Below, in pieces: positions 38,858 to 49,480 of a stretch of DNA of 64,000 nucleotides. The translations under genes were made by a program, and so were the position numbers. The number at the start of each line of letters is the position of its first letter. Position 1 is the first letter of the stretch. Below the pieces are notes generated by a model, which was not told where the DNA came from, ran no database searches, and saw only the letters and a program-made list of their open reading frames with translations. Origin of the DNA: Rhodococcus ruber NBRC 15591 (GTDB lineage Bacteria > Actinomycetota > Actinomycetes > Mycobacteriales > Mycobacteriaceae); NCBI RefSeq assembly GCF_001894945.1, contig NZ_BCXE01000021.1, positions 248,001 through 312,000 on the forward strand. The letters are read 5' to 3'.

Positions 38858-40287
38858 GCGGGGTCCTTTCCGAAGAGAGTGCGGGCGGCGCCGGCGGTCA
38901 CCACCGAGCCGGTGACCACGACACCCGCCCCCGATACTGCCTCACCCGGCTCGGCGACCTCCTCGGCGATGGCGACGGCGGTCTCGAGGGCGTCGGGCAG
39001 TGTCGGCGCGACGACCACGCGTTCGTCGCCGAACCGCGCCACGGCCAGGTCTGAGAGCTCGTCGACGTCCATCGCCCGCGGCGAGCCGTTGTGGGTCACG
39101 ACGATCTCGTCGAACACCGGCTCGAGGGCGTCGAGCAGACCGGGCACGTCCTTGTCGGCCATCACCGACACCACTCCGACCAGCTTGCGGAAGTCGAACT
39201 CGTCGGCGAGGGCCGCAGCGAGAGCCTTCGCCCCGTGGGGGTTGTGGGCGGCGTCGAGGAACACCGTCGGAGCGCTACGCACCCGTTCGAGCCGGCCCGG
39301 GTTGAGCACCGAGGCGAACGCCGCGCGCACCGCGTCGGCGTCGAGCTGCCGGTCGGCACCGGCCCCGAAGAACGCCTCCACGGCGGCGAGCGCGAGCGCG
39401 GCGTTACGGGCCTGGTGCTCGCCGTGCAGCGGCAGGAAGATGTCGGTGTACACCCCGCCGAGGCCTTGCAGCTCGAGTTGCTGCCCGCCCACGGCGATGC
39501 GCCGGGCCAGGACCTGGAACTCGGCGCCTTCGCGTGCGACGGCGGCGTCCGCTTCGACGGCCCGGCGCAGCAGCACCTCCATCACCTCGGGTTCCTGCTG
39601 GGCCAGGATTGCGACGGTGTCGCGGGGCACGAGCCCGTCGTCGGGTGCCTTCTTGATGATCCCGGCCTTCTCCCCCGCGATCGTCGCGAGATCGGGGCCG
39701 AGGTATTCGGTGTGGTCGAGCCCGATCGGGGTGACGACCGCGACCTGCGCGTCGACGACGTTGGTGGCGTCCCAGGTGCCACCGAGTCCCACCTCGACGA
39801 CGGCGACGTCGACGGGGGCCTCGGCGAACGCGGCGAATGCCATGGCCGTGGTCACCTCGAACTTGCTCATCGCCGGGCCGCCCGCGGCCTGCGACTGCGC
39901 GTCGATCATCGCGACGTACGGCTCGAGTTCGCGATAGGTGTCGACGTAGGTGCGCGGGGAGACCGGCGCCCCGTCGATGCTGATCCGCTCCGTGGCCAGC
40001 TGCAGGTGCGGGCTCGTGGTGCGGCCGGTGCGCCGGTGCAACCGGGTCAGCAGGGCGTCGATCATGCGGCTCACCGACGTCTTACCGTTCGTGCCGGCGA
40101 TCTGGATGGACGGATAGCTGCGCTGGGGGGATCCGAGCAGATCCATCAGCGCCGCGATCCGGGTCAGCGAAGGCTCGATCTTCGTTTCGGGCCAGCGCTT
40201 GTCGAGTTCGGCCTCGACCAGGGTCAGCTCGGCCAGGTCGACCGGCGACGGCGTCGCCGGGCCGGCCGCGGACCGGTCCTCGCTCAC
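38854..40287 (-). CDS. folC: Folylpolyglutamate synthase/dihydrofolate synthase
   Basis: Adds glutamate to folates and dihydropteroate. GTG 40287 is the start; its GTGA overlaps the valS stop. The 477-residue Mur-ligase-fold protein has the P-loop [16 protein letters not shown] near 62, [31 protein letters not shown] with the metal His, and [20 protein letters not shown]. Length and motifs are normal. Confidence 0.95.
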   Translation of the reverse strand: MSEDRSAAGPATPSPVDLAELTLVEAELDKRWPETKIEPSLTRIAALMDLLGSPQRSYPSIQIAGTNGKTSVSRMIDALLTRLHRRTGRTTSPHLQLATERISIDGAPVSPRTYVDTYRELEPYVAMIDAQSQAAGGPAMSKFEVTTAMAFAAFAEAPVDVAVVEVGLGGTWDATNVVDAQVAVVTPIGLDHTEYLGPDLATIAGEKAGIIKKAPDDGLVPRDTVAILAQQEPEVMEVLLRRAVEADAAVAREGAEFQVLARRIAVGGQQLELQGLGGVYTDIFLPLHGEHQARNAALALAAVEAFFGAGADRQLDADAVRAAFASVLNPGRLERVRSAPTVFLDAAHNPHGAKALAAALADEFDFRKLVGVVSVMADKDVPGLLDALEPVFDEIVVTHNGSPRAMDVDELSDLAVARFGDERVVVAPTLPDALETAVAIAEEVAEPGEAVSGAGVVVTGSVVTAGAARTLFGKDPA

Positions 40288-42959
40288 GCCGACCCCAGTT
40301 CCTGCAGGCGCGCGGTGATCCGGGCGATCTCCTCCTCCGCGATCTGCCTGCGGGCGGTGATCTTCTCCACGACCGCCGCGGGCGCCTTGGCGAGGAACGC
40401 CTCGTTGCCGAGCTTGGCGGACGTGCCCGCGAGCTCCTTCTCGGCGACCGCGAGGTCCTTGCCGAGACGGGCGCGCTCGGCCGCCACGTCGACGGTGCCG
40501 GAGGTGTCCAGTTCCACGGTGACGGTGGCACGGGACAGGCGCACCTCGATGGCGGCGGTGGCGGCGAACTCCTCCGCAGGCTCGGTCAGCCGCGCCAGGG
40601 ACCGTACGGCCGGCACCTGCGCAACCAGGTCGGCGGCGTCGATCTCGGTGAGGCGTGCGGCGACCTTCTGCGACGGCTTGAGGCCCTGGTCGCTGCGGAA
40701 ACGGCGGACCTCGGTCACGAGCTTCTGCAGATCCTCGACGCGACGCGCGGAGTCGGCGTCGGGCTCGGTGCCGGTGGCGTTCGGCCAGGACGCGACGACC
40801 ACGGACTCGCCGCCGGTGAGGACCTTCCAGAGGGTTTCGGTGACGAACGGGATCACCGGATGCAGCAGGCGGAGCAGCTGGTCGAGGACGTTGCCGAGGA
40901 CCGCCTTGGTGCCCTGCGCGTACTCGCTGCCGTCGGCCAGCTGCACCTTGGCGAGCTCGAGATACCAGTCGCACACCTCGTCCCATGCGAAGTGGTAGAG
41001 CGCCTCGCACGCCTTGGAGAACTCGAACCGCTCGAACGCCTCGTCGACTTCGGCGCGGACCTGCTCGAGCCGGTCGAGGATCCACCGGTCCGCGTCGGTG
41101 AGGGCGGTGCGCGCCGGGAGCTCGGTGACGACCGCGCCGTTCATCAGGGCGAACTTGGTCGCGTTGAACAGCTTGTTGGCGAAGTTGCGGGAGGACTGCG
41201 CGTGGTCCTCGCCCACGGCGAGGTCGCTACCCGGGTTGGCGCCGCGGGCCAGGGTGAAGCGCAGCGCGTCGGCGCCGTACCGCTCCACCCAGTCCAGCGG
41301 ATCGATGCCGTTGCCGCGCGACTTGGACATCTTCTTGCCGAACTGGTCGCGCACGAGGCCGTGCAGGAACAGGTCCTTGAACGGCACCTGGACGCCGGAC
41401 TTCCCGCCGGCGGTGATCGCCTCGTCGTTCGCGACGTACAGGCCGAACATCATCATCCGGGCCACCCAGAAGAACAGGATGTCGTATCCGGTGACGAGAA
41501 CGCTGGTGGGATAGAACTTCTCGAGCTCCGGCGTCCTGTCCGGCCAGCCCATCGTGGAGAACGGCCACAGACCCGAGGAGAACCAGGTGTCGAGGACGTC
41601 GGGATCCTGCTCCCAGCCCTCGGGCGCGGTCTCGTCCGGTCCGAAGCACGCGACCTCGCCGTCCGGGCCGTACCAGATCGGGATGCGGTGACCCCACCAC
41701 AGCTGCCGCGAGATGCACCAGTCGTGCATGTCGTCGACCCACGCGAACCAGCGCGGCTCCTGGCTGGCCGGGTGGATCACGGTGTCGCCGTTGCGGACCG
41801 CGTCGCCCGCGGCCTTGGCGAGCGCATCGACCTTGACCCACCACTGCATCGACAGCCGGGGCTCGATTGTCTCGCCGCTGCGCTCGGAATGACCGACGCT
41901 GTGCAGGTAGGGACGCTTCTCGGCGACGACCCGGCCCTGCTCGGCCAGCGCCTCGCGCACCCGGACCCGCGCCTCGAACCGGTCCATGCCGTCGAATCGT
42001 GTTCCGGTGTCGGCGATCCTGCCGGCCTTGTCCATGATGGTGGGCATCGGCAGGTTGTGCCGCACGCCCATCTCGAAGTCGTTGGGATCGTGGGCGGGGG
42101 TGATCTTCACGGCGCCGGTGCCGAATTCGGGGTCGACGTATTCGTCGGCGATCACGGGGATACGCCGGCCGGTGAGGGGATGCTCGAGGGTGGTGCCGAC
42201 CAGGTGCTGGTAGCGCTCGTCGTCCGGGTGCACCGCGACGGCGGTGTCACCGAGCATGGTCTCGACCCGGGTGGTGGCGACGATCACGTGCGGCTCGTCG
42301 TCGTCCAGGGAGCCGTAGCGCAACGAGACGAGTTCGCCCTCGACCTCCTCGAACTTGACCTCGATGTCGGAGATCGCGGTCTGCAGCACGGGCGACCAGT
42401 TCACCAGTCGCTCGGCGCGGTAGATCAGCCCGTCGTCGTAGAGCCGCTTGAACATCGTCTGCACGGCCCGCGAGAGACCCTCGTCCATGGTGAACCGGTC
42501 GCGGGACCAGTCGACGCCGTCCCCGATGCGGCGCATCTGCCCCTGGATGGTGCCGCCGGATTCGCGCTTCCAGTCCCAGACCTTCTCGACGAACAGTTCG
42601 CGACCGAAGTCCTCCTTGGTCTTCCCGTCCACCGCGAGTTGCTTCTCGACGACGGTCTGGGTGGCGATGCCGGCGTGGTCCATGCCGGGCAGCCACAGCA
42701 CCTCGTAGCCCTGCATGCGTCTACGGCGCGAGAGCGCGTCCATGAGGGTGTGGTCGAGTGCGTGACCCATGTGCAGGCTGCCGGTCACGTTCGGCGGTGG
42801 CAGCACGATCGAGTAACCGGGCTTGTCGCTGGACGGATCGGCGGCGAAGTAACCGGCGTCCACCCAGCCCTGGTACAGCTCGTCCTCTACGGCGCTGGGG
42901 TCCCAGCTCTTGGGGAGGGCGTCGGCGGGGTTCTGGTGGTTCTCTGGCGCACTGGTCAC
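40284..42959 (-). CDS. valS: Valyl-tRNA synthetase
   Basis: Class I synthetase charging tRNA-Val. GTG 42959 is chosen; 892 residues. The HIGH-equivalent is in [20 protein letters not shown] near 53-72, the KMSKS loop in [20 protein letters not shown]. The editing domain ([20 protein letters not shown]) lies between them, and a C-terminal coiled-coil arm ([20 protein letters not shown]) ends the protein. It is first in a valS-folC-DUF4233-ndk run. Confidence 0.97.
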   Translation of the reverse strand: MTSAPENHQNPADALPKSWDPSAVEDELYQGWVDAGYFAADPSSDKPGYSIVLPPPNVTGSLHMGHALDHTLMDALSRRRRMQGYEVLWLPGMDHAGIATQTVVEKQLAVDGKTKEDFGRELFVEKVWDWKRESGGTIQGQMRRIGDGVDWSRDRFTMDEGLSRAVQTMFKRLYDDGLIYRAERLVNWSPVLQTAISDIEVKFEEVEGELVSLRYGSLDDDEPHVIVATTRVETMLGDTAVAVHPDDERYQHLVGTTLEHPLTGRRIPVIADEYVDPEFGTGAVKITPAHDPNDFEMGVRHNLPMPTIMDKAGRIADTGTRFDGMDRFEARVRVREALAEQGRVVAEKRPYLHSVGHSERSGETIEPRLSMQWWVKVDALAKAAGDAVRNGDTVIHPASQEPRWFAWVDDMHDWCISRQLWWGHRIPIWYGPDGEVACFGPDETAPEGWEQDPDVLDTWFSSGLWPFSTMGWPDRTPELEKFYPTSVLVTGYDILFFWVARMMMFGLYVANDEAITAGGKSGVQVPFKDLFLHGLVRDQFGKKMSKSRGNGIDPLDWVERYGADALRFTLARGANPGSDLAVGEDHAQSSRNFANKLFNATKFALMNGAVVTELPARTALTDADRWILDRLEQVRAEVDEAFERFEFSKACEALYHFAWDEVCDWYLELAKVQLADGSEYAQGTKAVLGNVLDQLLRLLHPVIPFVTETLWKVLTGGESVVVASWPNATGTEPDADSARRVEDLQKLVTEVRRFRSDQGLKPSQKVAARLTEIDAADLVAQVPAVRSLARLTEPAEEFAATAAIEVRLSRATVTVELDTSGTVDVAAERARLGKDLAVAEKELAGTSAKLGNEAFLAKAPAAVVEKITARRQIAEEEIARITARLQELGSA

Positions 42960-43051
42960 CCCGCAATCGTAGTCAGCGGAGGCAAACCGCCTGCACACGC
43001 CCCACGTGCCCGGATCGGGCCTGCTGGACTGCGGATCACGGGTACGGCACC

Positions 43052-44011
43052 GTGGCAGACGTGAACGAGTTCCGCTTCGCCACGAACGTCTTCACCCTGG
43101 AGTCGGCCGGCGCGTTCGCCGGCCGATGCCGCCGCATCGAGGCGCTCGGGTACGACACGCTGTTCGCCGCGGACCACCTGGGGGTCGTCGCGCCGTTTCC
43201 CACGCTCGTCGCCGCGGCGCAGGCGACCGAGCGGTTGCGAGTGGGCACGCTCGTCCTCAACGCTCCGTTCTGGAACTCGGAGCTGTTGGCCCGCGACGTC
43301 GCGACCACCGACGTCCTCACCGGTGGCCGGCTCGAACTCGGCCTCGGCGCCGGGCACATGAAGTGGGAATTCGACGAGGCCGGCATCGGCTGGGATCCGA
43401 TCGGCCGCCGCGTCGATCGGCTCGAGGCCCTGATCGAGGGTCTGGGGCGCCGCTTCGCGGAGGGCGGGTACCCACAACAGGCCGAGCTGCGCGCCGGCCT
43501 GGACCTGGCACCGCTGCAGCCGGTCCAGCGGTGCGGGTTCGGCGGCACCGGTCCCCCGCTGCTGATCGGCGGTACCGGGGACCGGGTGCTGCAGCTGGCG
43601 GCCGAGCGCGCCGACATCGTGGGGGTGGCCGGTGCCGTGCAGGTGCCGGGACAGGCGCCCGGGGTGCTGCGCATCGCGACGGCCGCCGAGGCCGACGAAC
43701 GCGTGCGGTTCGCCCGCGAGCGCGCCGGCGCCCGCGCGGACCGCCTCGAGTGGCAGGTGCTGGTCCAGGCGGTCGTGGTGACCGACGACCGAGAGGCCGC
43801 GGCGCGGGCACTGCTCGAGCGCTTCGGTCCGATGACGAGCGTCGAGGAACTGCTGGACACGCCGTTCGCACTGATCGGCACGGTGGAACGGATGGCCGAT
43901 CAGGTCCTGCGCGACCGCGACCGCTACGGCTTCACCTACTACACCGTCCACGGGCCGTACCTCGAGGCGTTCGCCCCGGTGCTCGAGCGGGTGCGGACGC
44001 TGGGCGGGTGA
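43052..44011 (+). CDS. LLM-class F420-dependent oxidoreductase
   Basis: A 319-residue luciferase-like TIM-barrel protein ([79 protein letters not shown]). This fits the F420-dependent oxidoreductase subgroup of mycobacteria and rhodococci; F420 rather than FMN use is inferred from the subgroup, not shown. The start may be GTG 43052 or GTG 43061; no strong ribosome site decides. It is divergent from valS and converges on the S9 peptidase. Confidence 0.85.
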   Translation: MADVNEFRFATNVFTLESAGAFAGRCRRIEALGYDTLFAADHLGVVAPFPTLVAAAQATERLRVGTLVLNAPFWNSELLARDVATTDVLTGGRLELGLGAGHMKWEFDEAGIGWDPIGRRVDRLEALIEGLGRRFAEGGYPQQAELRAGLDLAPLQPVQRCGFGGTGPPLLIGGTGDRVLQLAAERADIVGVAGAVQVPGQAPGVLRIATAAEADERVRFARERAGARADRLEWQVLVQAVVVTDDREAAARALLERFGPMTSVEELLDTPFALIGTVERMADQVLRDRDRYGFTYYTVHGPYLEAFAPVLERVRTLGG

Positions 44012-44070
44012 GCGTCGCCCCCGACGGAGATGCCGTTCGACTCCCGCGCCGCGCACCGCCGGGATCCGCG

Positions 44071-46074
44071 TCAGCCGAGCACCTCGGGCAGTTCCCGGGG
44101 ACGCGCGAGCACGTGCTCCGCGAGGAACGCCTCGACCACCTCGTACCAGATCTTCGCGTGCTGGGGGCCGAGCACCCAGTGGTTCTCGTCGGGGAAGTAG
44201 AGGAAGCGATGCACGGTGGAGCCGTCCTCGGCGGCGGGTGCCCCCGACTCGGAGAGCAGTTCGTACCACAGTCGCAGCCCCTCCCCGATCGGCACGCGAT
44301 AGTCCTTGTCGCCGTGGATCACCAGCATGGGAGTGACGATGTCGGCGACATACAGGTGCGGTGAGTTCTCCACCGCCATCTCGGGGGTCATCTCCCGCGC
44401 CCAGTACCAGGCCGAATCCGTGGTGGGTCCGAACTGGTCGAGAGCCCACAGGCTCGCGTGGGTGACGATCGCCCGGAACCGGTCGGTGTGCCCGGCCACC
44501 CAGTTGGCCATGTACCCGCCGAAGGAGCCGCCCATCGCGGCGGTGCGGTCGGCGTCGATCTCGGGGAGCTCGATCGCGGCATCGGTCAGCGCCATCAGGT
44601 CGGTGTAGGGCTCCTTGCCCCATCTGCCCCACCCGCGCCGGACGAAGTCCTGCCCGTAGCCGGAGGACAGGGCGGGGTCCGGGAGCAGCACGGCGTAGCC
44701 GCGGGCGACGAGAAGCCACGGGTTCCATCGCCACGACCAGGTGTTCCAGGAGCTGAGGGGGCCACCGTGGATCCACAGCAGCAGCGGTGCGGGGGCGTCG
44801 GGGTCGGCGGTGGCCGGCAGGGCCAGCCAGGCCCGCAGCGGGGTGCCGTCGGCGGCGGCAGTGGTCAGTTCCGTGAGGCGGCCGGGGAGGTCCGGCAGCT
44901 CGGCGGGAGCGCGCAGAACGGTGACGGCGCCGGAGCCGTCCAGCGGGATCCGCACCGGGTGCGGCGGAGCGTCGTAGGCCGCACGCAGGGCGTAGACGCA
45001 CGTTCCGTCGGGTGCGACGCGCAGGTCGGTGTAGGCGGCCGGGTCGGTGGTCAACGGGGTGGGGACGTCGGCCCACAACGCGACCTGGAAGATCGGCGCG
45101 CGGCCGTGCTCGTCGGCGGTCACGAGCAGCGCCCCGGAGTCGGGACGCCAGACGACCGACGTCGGCCACCGGTCCCATCCGGGCACCAGAACCGTCGTGT
45201 CTCCCGATCGAAGATCGAACAGCCGCAACGTGATTGTCGGCGCGGTCTCGGGGTCGGAGTGTGTCTCGTGCAGGAATGCGATCCGGGTGCCGTCCGGCGA
45301 GATCGCGGGGGCGAACACGTCGGCGGTCTCGTCGTCGACGAGGACCGTGCGCAGTCCGGTGTCCGTGTCGATGCGCACCAGGGTGGTGCGGCGGGAGGCG
45401 AGCGGCCCGGGGACCGACCAGGTGGTGACGACGAACGTGCCGTCCGGGGCGAGGTCGAGGGTGGCCTCGCGCAGCGCGCCCCCGGGTCCGGGAGTCAGGT
45501 CCGACAGGGGCGGGTGGAGGCCGTCCGCGAGGGCGAGCAGGTGCGGCTCGGCCGGGCCGAGGTCGTGATCCCAGTGCCGGATCGGGTATCCGGTGTGCAG
45601 CACGGCGGAGATCTTGTGCTTCCTGCGGGCGTCCCGGATCCGTTCGTCGTCGCCGTCGGTACGGCCGAGCACGTCCGCCGTCACCACGATCCGGTCGGCG
45701 GCCCGCGCGGCGTGCACTGCGCGTACCCCGCCCTTGCGGGACACGACGCGCTGCGCTTCGCCACCGGCCGCCGGCAGCCGCCACAGTGCGACGGGGGCAT
45801 CGTCGCCGTCCGTCCCGTCGGCCCGGGCCGCGGTGAACAGCAGGTCACCGGTGGCGGTGAAGACCGGGTTCGACTCGCCCTTCGCACCCCACGTGAGCCG
45901 CCGGGCGGGCTCCTGTCCGTGCGGGTCGACCTCCCACAAGGCCCCGACGTACCCGGTCCCCTCCTCGTCCAGGGTGGACTGGGCGATCACGACACGGGTC
46001 CCGTCCGGCGACAGCGCGAGCGCGGTGACGCGCGGGAGAGCGAGATAGTCGTCGAGGTCGTCGAATGCGGTCAT
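44071..46074 (-). CDS. S9-family prolyl oligopeptidase-like serine peptidase
   Basis: The 667-residue protein has an N-terminal beta-propeller (WD40-like TolB repeats such as SPDGTRVVIAQSTLDEEGTG, ISPDGTRIAFLHE) to about 390 and a C-terminal alpha/beta hydrolase. The nucleophile is Ser in AAMGGSFGGYMANW near 510, Asp in MLVIHGDKDYRVPIGEGLRL and His in YFPDENHWVLGPQHAKIWYE. It resembles acylaminoacyl-peptidase/dipeptidyl aminopeptidase. No signal peptide is seen, so it is probably cytoplasmic. Confidence 0.93.
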   Translation of the reverse strand: MTAFDDLDDYLALPRVTALALSPDGTRVVIAQSTLDEEGTGYVGALWEVDPHGQEPARRLTWGAKGESNPVFTATGDLLFTAARADGTDGDDAPVALWRLPAAGGEAQRVVSRKGGVRAVHAARAADRIVVTADVLGRTDGDDERIRDARRKHKISAVLHTGYPIRHWDHDLGPAEPHLLALADGLHPPLSDLTPGPGGALREATLDLAPDGTFVVTTWSVPGPLASRRTTLVRIDTDTGLRTVLVDDETADVFAPAISPDGTRIAFLHETHSDPETAPTITLRLFDLRSGDTTVLVPGWDRWPTSVVWRPDSGALLVTADEHGRAPIFQVALWADVPTPLTTDPAAYTDLRVAPDGTCVYALRAAYDAPPHPVRIPLDGSGAVTVLRAPAELPDLPGRLTELTTAAADGTPLRAWLALPATADPDAPAPLLLWIHGGPLSSWNTWSWRWNPWLLVARGYAVLLPDPALSSGYGQDFVRRGWGRWGKEPYTDLMALTDAAIELPEIDADRTAAMGGSFGGYMANWVAGHTDRFRAIVTHASLWALDQFGPTTDSAWYWAREMTPEMAVENSPHLYVADIVTPMLVIHGDKDYRVPIGEGLRLWYELLSESGAPAAEDGSTVHRFLYFPDENHWVLGPQHAKIWYEVVEAFLAEHVLARPRELPEVLG

Positions 46075-46242
46075 GGTGCCCGAGGGTAGTGCGCGCCGGG
46101 GGCGTCACCGGGGAGCCGACACGGCCGTTTCGGACGGCGAATGCCCCTGCCGACCGGCACTGTGGTCTGCGCCGTCGCCGGCGCCGCGTGGGCGCTGCCC
46201 CCACGGTCGGACTCCTGGCGCCGCGTCACATGCGCGGTTGCC

Positions 46243-46869
46243 TCATCGCATCACCGGCAGGATCCGCGCGCCCGACCGGCCCGATGCCGCTTCGATAAAG
46301 TCCCGCGCGTCCGGGACGGCGGCGAGCACGTTGCGGGTGCGTTCGAGTGCCTCCGATTCGGGCGGCGGTCCGCCGACCGTGTCGACGACGTCGAGCAGGT
46401 GGACGGTCGTTTCGAGGATGGCCAGGTCGAGGAGTGCGCCGAGCGTCACCGAGCCCAGCAGAGGGTGTGGGACGACGGTCTCACGATCGAGGCCGGTCAG
46501 GCGATCGAACGCCTGCGGCAGTTCGACGGCGAATCGCTCGACGAGCGTCTCCCGGCCGGCGTCGGTGGCGGCGTGGCGGACCATCTCGGCGATCCGTCGG
46601 TGCATCGGTTCGGCGGCGACCGGGTCGGCGTTGAAGACGCGGAGCATCTCCGCGGCGCTGGTGACCTTTGCCGTGCCCTCGGGCGCGGGGTCGGCGATCA
46701 GGGCGATCAGGGCGTCGGGTGCGACGTGGACGTACAGGTCCCGAACGGTCCAGCCCGGCAGCCGGGTCGGGGCCGTCCACTGCTCGTCGCTCAATGCCCG
46801 GGCCCGTTCGGCCCAGGAGCGCCACAGCCGGATCAGCAGGGCTCGATCCCGGTCGAAGGTCGATGTCAC
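46243..46869 (-). CDS. Maleylpyruvate isomerase/DinB-like four-helix protein
   Basis: GTG 46869 is preceded by GAGGGGGAG; 208 residues. The N-terminal pattern TAPTRLPGWTVRDLYVHVAP is the TIGR03083/MDMPI_N signature of DinB-fold metalloproteins, with helices following (LDLAILETTVHLLDVVDTVG). In characterised relatives, proteins of this fold isomerise maleylpyruvate or transfer thiols (mycothiol). The His expected for metal binding is present in YVHV and VHLL. Exact reaction unknown. Confidence 0.8.
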   Translation of the reverse strand: MTSTFDRDRALLIRLWRSWAERARALSDEQWTAPTRLPGWTVRDLYVHVAPDALIALIADPAPEGTAKVTSAAEMLRVFNADPVAAEPMHRRIAEMVRHAATDAGRETLVERFAVELPQAFDRLTGLDRETVVPHPLLGSVTLGALLDLAILETTVHLLDVVDTVGGPPPESEALERTRNVLAAVPDARDFIEAASGRSGARILPVMR

Positions 46870-46886
46870 CGCTCCCCCTCGTTCGG

Positions 46887-47303
46887 TCACCCGCGCGGCG
46901 GCCTCGGCCGGTGGGTGGTCGTCTTCCTGATGCTCCCGTCGGTGTCGTAGTAGGTCCACTCACCGGTCTTCCTGCCGTGCTCCCAGTGTCCGCTGTCGAC
47001 GAGTGTCCCCGCCGCCGTCCAGCGTTCCCAGTAGCCGTGCTTGTCACCGTGGGCGAACCCGCCGCGCTGCAGCAGACCACCGGTGGCGCGGTACCAGGTC
47101 CAGGGACCGTGCAGGACGCCGCGGTCGTAACCACCCTCGGAACGTAGCGCCCCACCGGCGGAGAAGTGCCGCCACGTTCCGTGACGCTCGCCGTCGACGT
47201 AGGTGCCCACCATCAGCCCGCCGTGCGGGTCGGGCTCCGCCCATTCGCCGGTCTTGCGGCCGTGACCGTCCACGGCGTTCGGGCGCTCGAGGGGCGCGCT
47301 CAC
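46887..47303 (-). CDS. MORN-repeat protein
   Basis: From GTG 47303 (VSAPLERPNAVDGHGRKTGE) the product is 138 residues and almost entirely MORN_2-type repeats of the form GxxxGxWxxY/F (HGRKTGEWAE, DGERHGTWRHF, RGVLHGPWTWY, HGDKHGYWERW, HGRKTGEWTYY), about five units. Such proteins are sometimes annotated YwqK-like antitoxins, but no toxin partner is visible here. It has no signal peptide. An in-frame ATG at 47336 is an alternative start. Confidence 0.78.
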   Translation of the reverse strand: MSAPLERPNAVDGHGRKTGEWAEPDPHGGLMVGTYVDGERHGTWRHFSAGGALRSEGGYDRGVLHGPWTWYRATGGLLQRGGFAHGDKHGYWERWTAAGTLVDSGHWEHGRKTGEWTYYDTDGSIRKTTTHRPRPPRG

Positions 47304-47388
47304 GTCGTGCCCCCGACCCGGGCCGGGGCTTCGCATACGCCGCTCGGTCCTGTGGCTGTCCGCGAGACATCACTCACAGATACCGACT

Positions 47389-47412
47389 ATATGCAAGCAA
47401 CTGCTTGCATAT
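47389..47412. promoter_or_regulatory. Perfect palindrome, candidate operator
   Basis: ATATGCAAGC-AACT-GCTTGCATAT: ten-base perfect arms around a four-base spacer, in an AT-rich patch 86 bases upstream of the MORN-repeat gene start and 17 bases past the GNAT gene stop (both minus strand). Size and symmetry fit a dimeric repressor site. Confidence 0.6.
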
Positions 47413-47428
47413 CAAGGGATCGGCCGAT

Positions 47429-48043
47429 TCATCGCGTCACGGGTTCGCGCCACATCTTCCACAGGGTCGGCCCTCCGTTCGGGACGGCGATCTCGCCGGT
47501 GACCCGGAACCCGAACCGCTCGTAGTAGGAGATGTTCTTCTCCTTGCTCGATTCGAGATACGCGGGCATCCCGTCGGCGTCACAGCGGTCCAGCCGCGAC
47601 CGCAGCAGGGCCTTCCCGAAACCTCCGCCACGCGCCGCGTTTCCGGTTCCGATGGCGGAGAGGTACCAGTGCGGCTCGGCCGGATGCGCCTCGTCGAGCG
47701 CGCCGTCGACCTCGGCGCCGACGCGGGCCCGGCGCCCGAGCGCGCGGATCATCCCCGCAGTGACCAGCACGGACCGCCACCCCGGGGCTTTCCAGCGACC
47801 CGGCGGCGCCCACATGGTCGCGCCTCCGGCGGAACCGTCCGGCCCCTCGGCGAGCTCGAGTCCGCCGTGCGACAGCAGATGATGCTGCGCCTCGGCGGCG
47901 AACATGCGTGGCAGACCTCGGCGCCGGCGCTCGTCGTCGGGCCACATCCACATCATCACCGGATCGTCGAAGAACGCGTCGGCGAGGGTGCGGGCGAAGA
48001 CCGGTATGTCCCGTCGGGTGGCCGGGCGGACGACAGGGGTCAT
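47429..48043 (-). CDS. GNAT-family N-acetyltransferase
   Basis: I start at ATG 48043 (MTPVVRPATRRDIPVFARTL). The 204-residue protein has a GNAT acetyl-CoA region WYLSAIGTGNAARGGGFGKA near 128-147 and PAYLESSKEKNISYYERFGF near 163-182. Substrate unknown. It diverges from the flavoprotein gene at 48193, so the operator-like region 48126-48164 lies between them. Confidence 0.88.
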   Translation of the reverse strand: MTPVVRPATRRDIPVFARTLADAFFDDPVMMWMWPDDERRRRGLPRMFAAEAQHHLLSHGGLELAEGPDGSAGGATMWAPPGRWKAPGWRSVLVTAGMIRALGRRARVGAEVDGALDEAHPAEPHWYLSAIGTGNAARGGGFGKALLRSRLDRCDADGMPAYLESSKEKNISYYERFGFRVTGEIAVPNGGPTLWKMWREPVTR

Positions 48044-48125
48044 GCGGACGAGGCTACCGGCCTCGACGGAGCATCGTTGCCGCCCAGCAGGTTTTACGTC
48101 GTTGTCACACAGCGAGAACCGCGCG

Positions 48126-48164
48126 TGTTTCGTTTTATGCAACACTGTTTCCCTGTAAGAAACA
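48126..48164 (+). promoter_or_regulatory. Operator: TGTTTC direct repeat plus TGTTTC-N7-GAAACA palindrome
   Basis: TGTTTC at 48126-48131, TGTTTC at 48146-48151 (20 bases apart) and GAAACA at 48159-48164. The last two form a 19-bp palindrome. The same three-part spacing occurs at 58025-58063 before the glnT-like gene. It lies 29 bases upstream of the flavoprotein ATG. Confidence 0.65.
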
Positions 48165-48192
48165 ACCGAAGTGCGAGCTGTGAGGAAATGCG

Positions 48193-49383
48193 ATGACCGA
48201 AACCGCGAACATCGTCATCGTCGGCGGCGGACTCGAGGGCCTGGCTGCGGCCTGGTCCCTCGCCGAGCGCGGCGAAACGGATGTCCTCGTCCTGGAACGC
48301 GGGACGATGTGTTCCGGCATGACCGGCAAGTCCAGCGGCATCGTCCGCTGCCACTACGGCGTTCCGTCGCTGGCCGCGATGGCCTGGCACGGCGTGCAGG
48401 TGTTCTCCGAAGCCGAGGAGATCTTCGGGGCCGACATCGGCTTCCGGCAGACCGGATACGTCGTCGGCGTCGGGCCCCAGAACACCGCCCCGCTCGCCGC
48501 GAACGTCGAGATGCACCGGGCCCTCGGAGTGCCCGTCGAGACGATCGACGCCGGCGAGGTCCGCCGCCTGCTACCGGGGATAGCCCTCGATCCCTTCGCG
48601 GCCTTCGCGTACGAGCCCCTCGGCGGCCACGGCGACGCCTACATGACCGGAATGGCCTACGGCACCCGCGCCCGAGCCCTCGGCGTGCGAGTGCGCCAGG
48701 GCACCCCCGTCGCCTCCCTCCTGCAGCGCGAGGGCGGCGAGGTCTACGGGGTGCGGCTCGCGGACGGCTCCGAAATCCACGCGGGCACCGTCGTGCTCGC
48801 AACCGGCGTGTGGTCACCGGCACTCGGCGCGACCGCCGGCGTGGACCTCCCGATCCGGGCCCAGCGGGAACAACTCCTGCTCGTCGACCAGGGCGAACCC
48901 ACCCCCGACATCCCCACCTTCTCCGACCTGGTGAACCTCCAGTACATCCGCCGCGAGCCCAACGGAGAGCTGCTGGTGGGCAACAGCGATCACTCCGCGC
49001 CGGAGTGGGCGGACCCGGACGACTACGCCAATCGCGCCGACGACCCGTTCGTGGAAACCGCCGTCGCGAAGCTCGACCGGTTGCTGCCGGCCATGCCCGA
49101 TCCGCGGCTCGCCTCGTCGTACGCGGGATGCTACGACACCACACCCGACTACAACCCGATCATCGGCCCGTCCCCGGCGCCGGGACTGTTCCTGCTCGTG
49201 GGCTTCAGCGGCCACGGTTACAAGATCTCCCCTGCCGTGGGCCGGCTCGCCGCCGACCTCCTGCTCGACGGCATCAGCAGCGACCCCGCCGTGGACGGCA
49301 CCGACTTCCGGTACTCGCGCTTCGCCGAAGGCAAGCCCCTCGCCAGCCTGAACCCGTACGTCGGGGCCGGGGAGATGCGCTGA
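48193..49383 (+). CDS. FAD-dependent oxidoreductase, sarcosine-oxidase-beta/DAO type
   Basis: The 396-residue product begins MTETANIVIVGGGLEGLAAA, an FAD dinucleotide fold with GxGxxG at about 11-16. It contains GKSSGIVRCHYG and ends with PIIGPSPAPGLFLLVGFSGH then GYKISPAVGRLAADLL, the C-terminal FAD motif of DAO/SoxB proteins. Members oxidise N-methyl or other secondary amino acids (sarcosine, dimethylglycine, N-methyl amino acids) with release of formaldehyde or an imine. GTGAGGAAATGCG gives a ribosome site. The shared operator with the amine operons suggests it acts on an N-alkyl amino acid made there; this is inference. Confidence 0.88.
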   Translation: MTETANIVIVGGGLEGLAAAWSLAERGETDVLVLERGTMCSGMTGKSSGIVRCHYGVPSLAAMAWHGVQVFSEAEEIFGADIGFRQTGYVVGVGPQNTAPLAANVEMHRALGVPVETIDAGEVRRLLPGIALDPFAAFAYEPLGGHGDAYMTGMAYGTRARALGVRVRQGTPVASLLQREGGEVYGVRLADGSEIHAGTVVLATGVWSPALGATAGVDLPIRAQREQLLLVDQGEPTPDIPTFSDLVNLQYIRREPNGELLVGNSDHSAPEWADPDDYANRADDPFVETAVAKLDRLLPAMPDPRLASSYAGCYDTTPDYNPIIGPSPAPGLFLLVGFSGHGYKISPAVGRLAADLLLDGISSDPAVDGTDFRYSRFAEGKPLASLNPYVGAGEMR

Positions 49384-49480
49384 CGAAACGAACCGCCGGA
49401 CACGCCGCTGTACCGAGGCCCGGGCGGGGTATAGAACAGAAGGTGAGGCTTCGGCGCGGAAACCGGAGAAGGTACACGTC

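Noticed and set aside
38854-41085. A 743-codon frame extending folC into valS
   Set aside because: The extra N-terminal part is an out-of-frame reading of valS; FolC homology starts at GTG 40287, whose overlap with the valS stop is typical.
46887-47303. MORN-repeat protein as an antitoxin of a toxin-antitoxin pair
   Set aside because: No toxin-like small gene is adjacent; neighbours are a DinB-like protein and a GNAT protein not overlapping with it.
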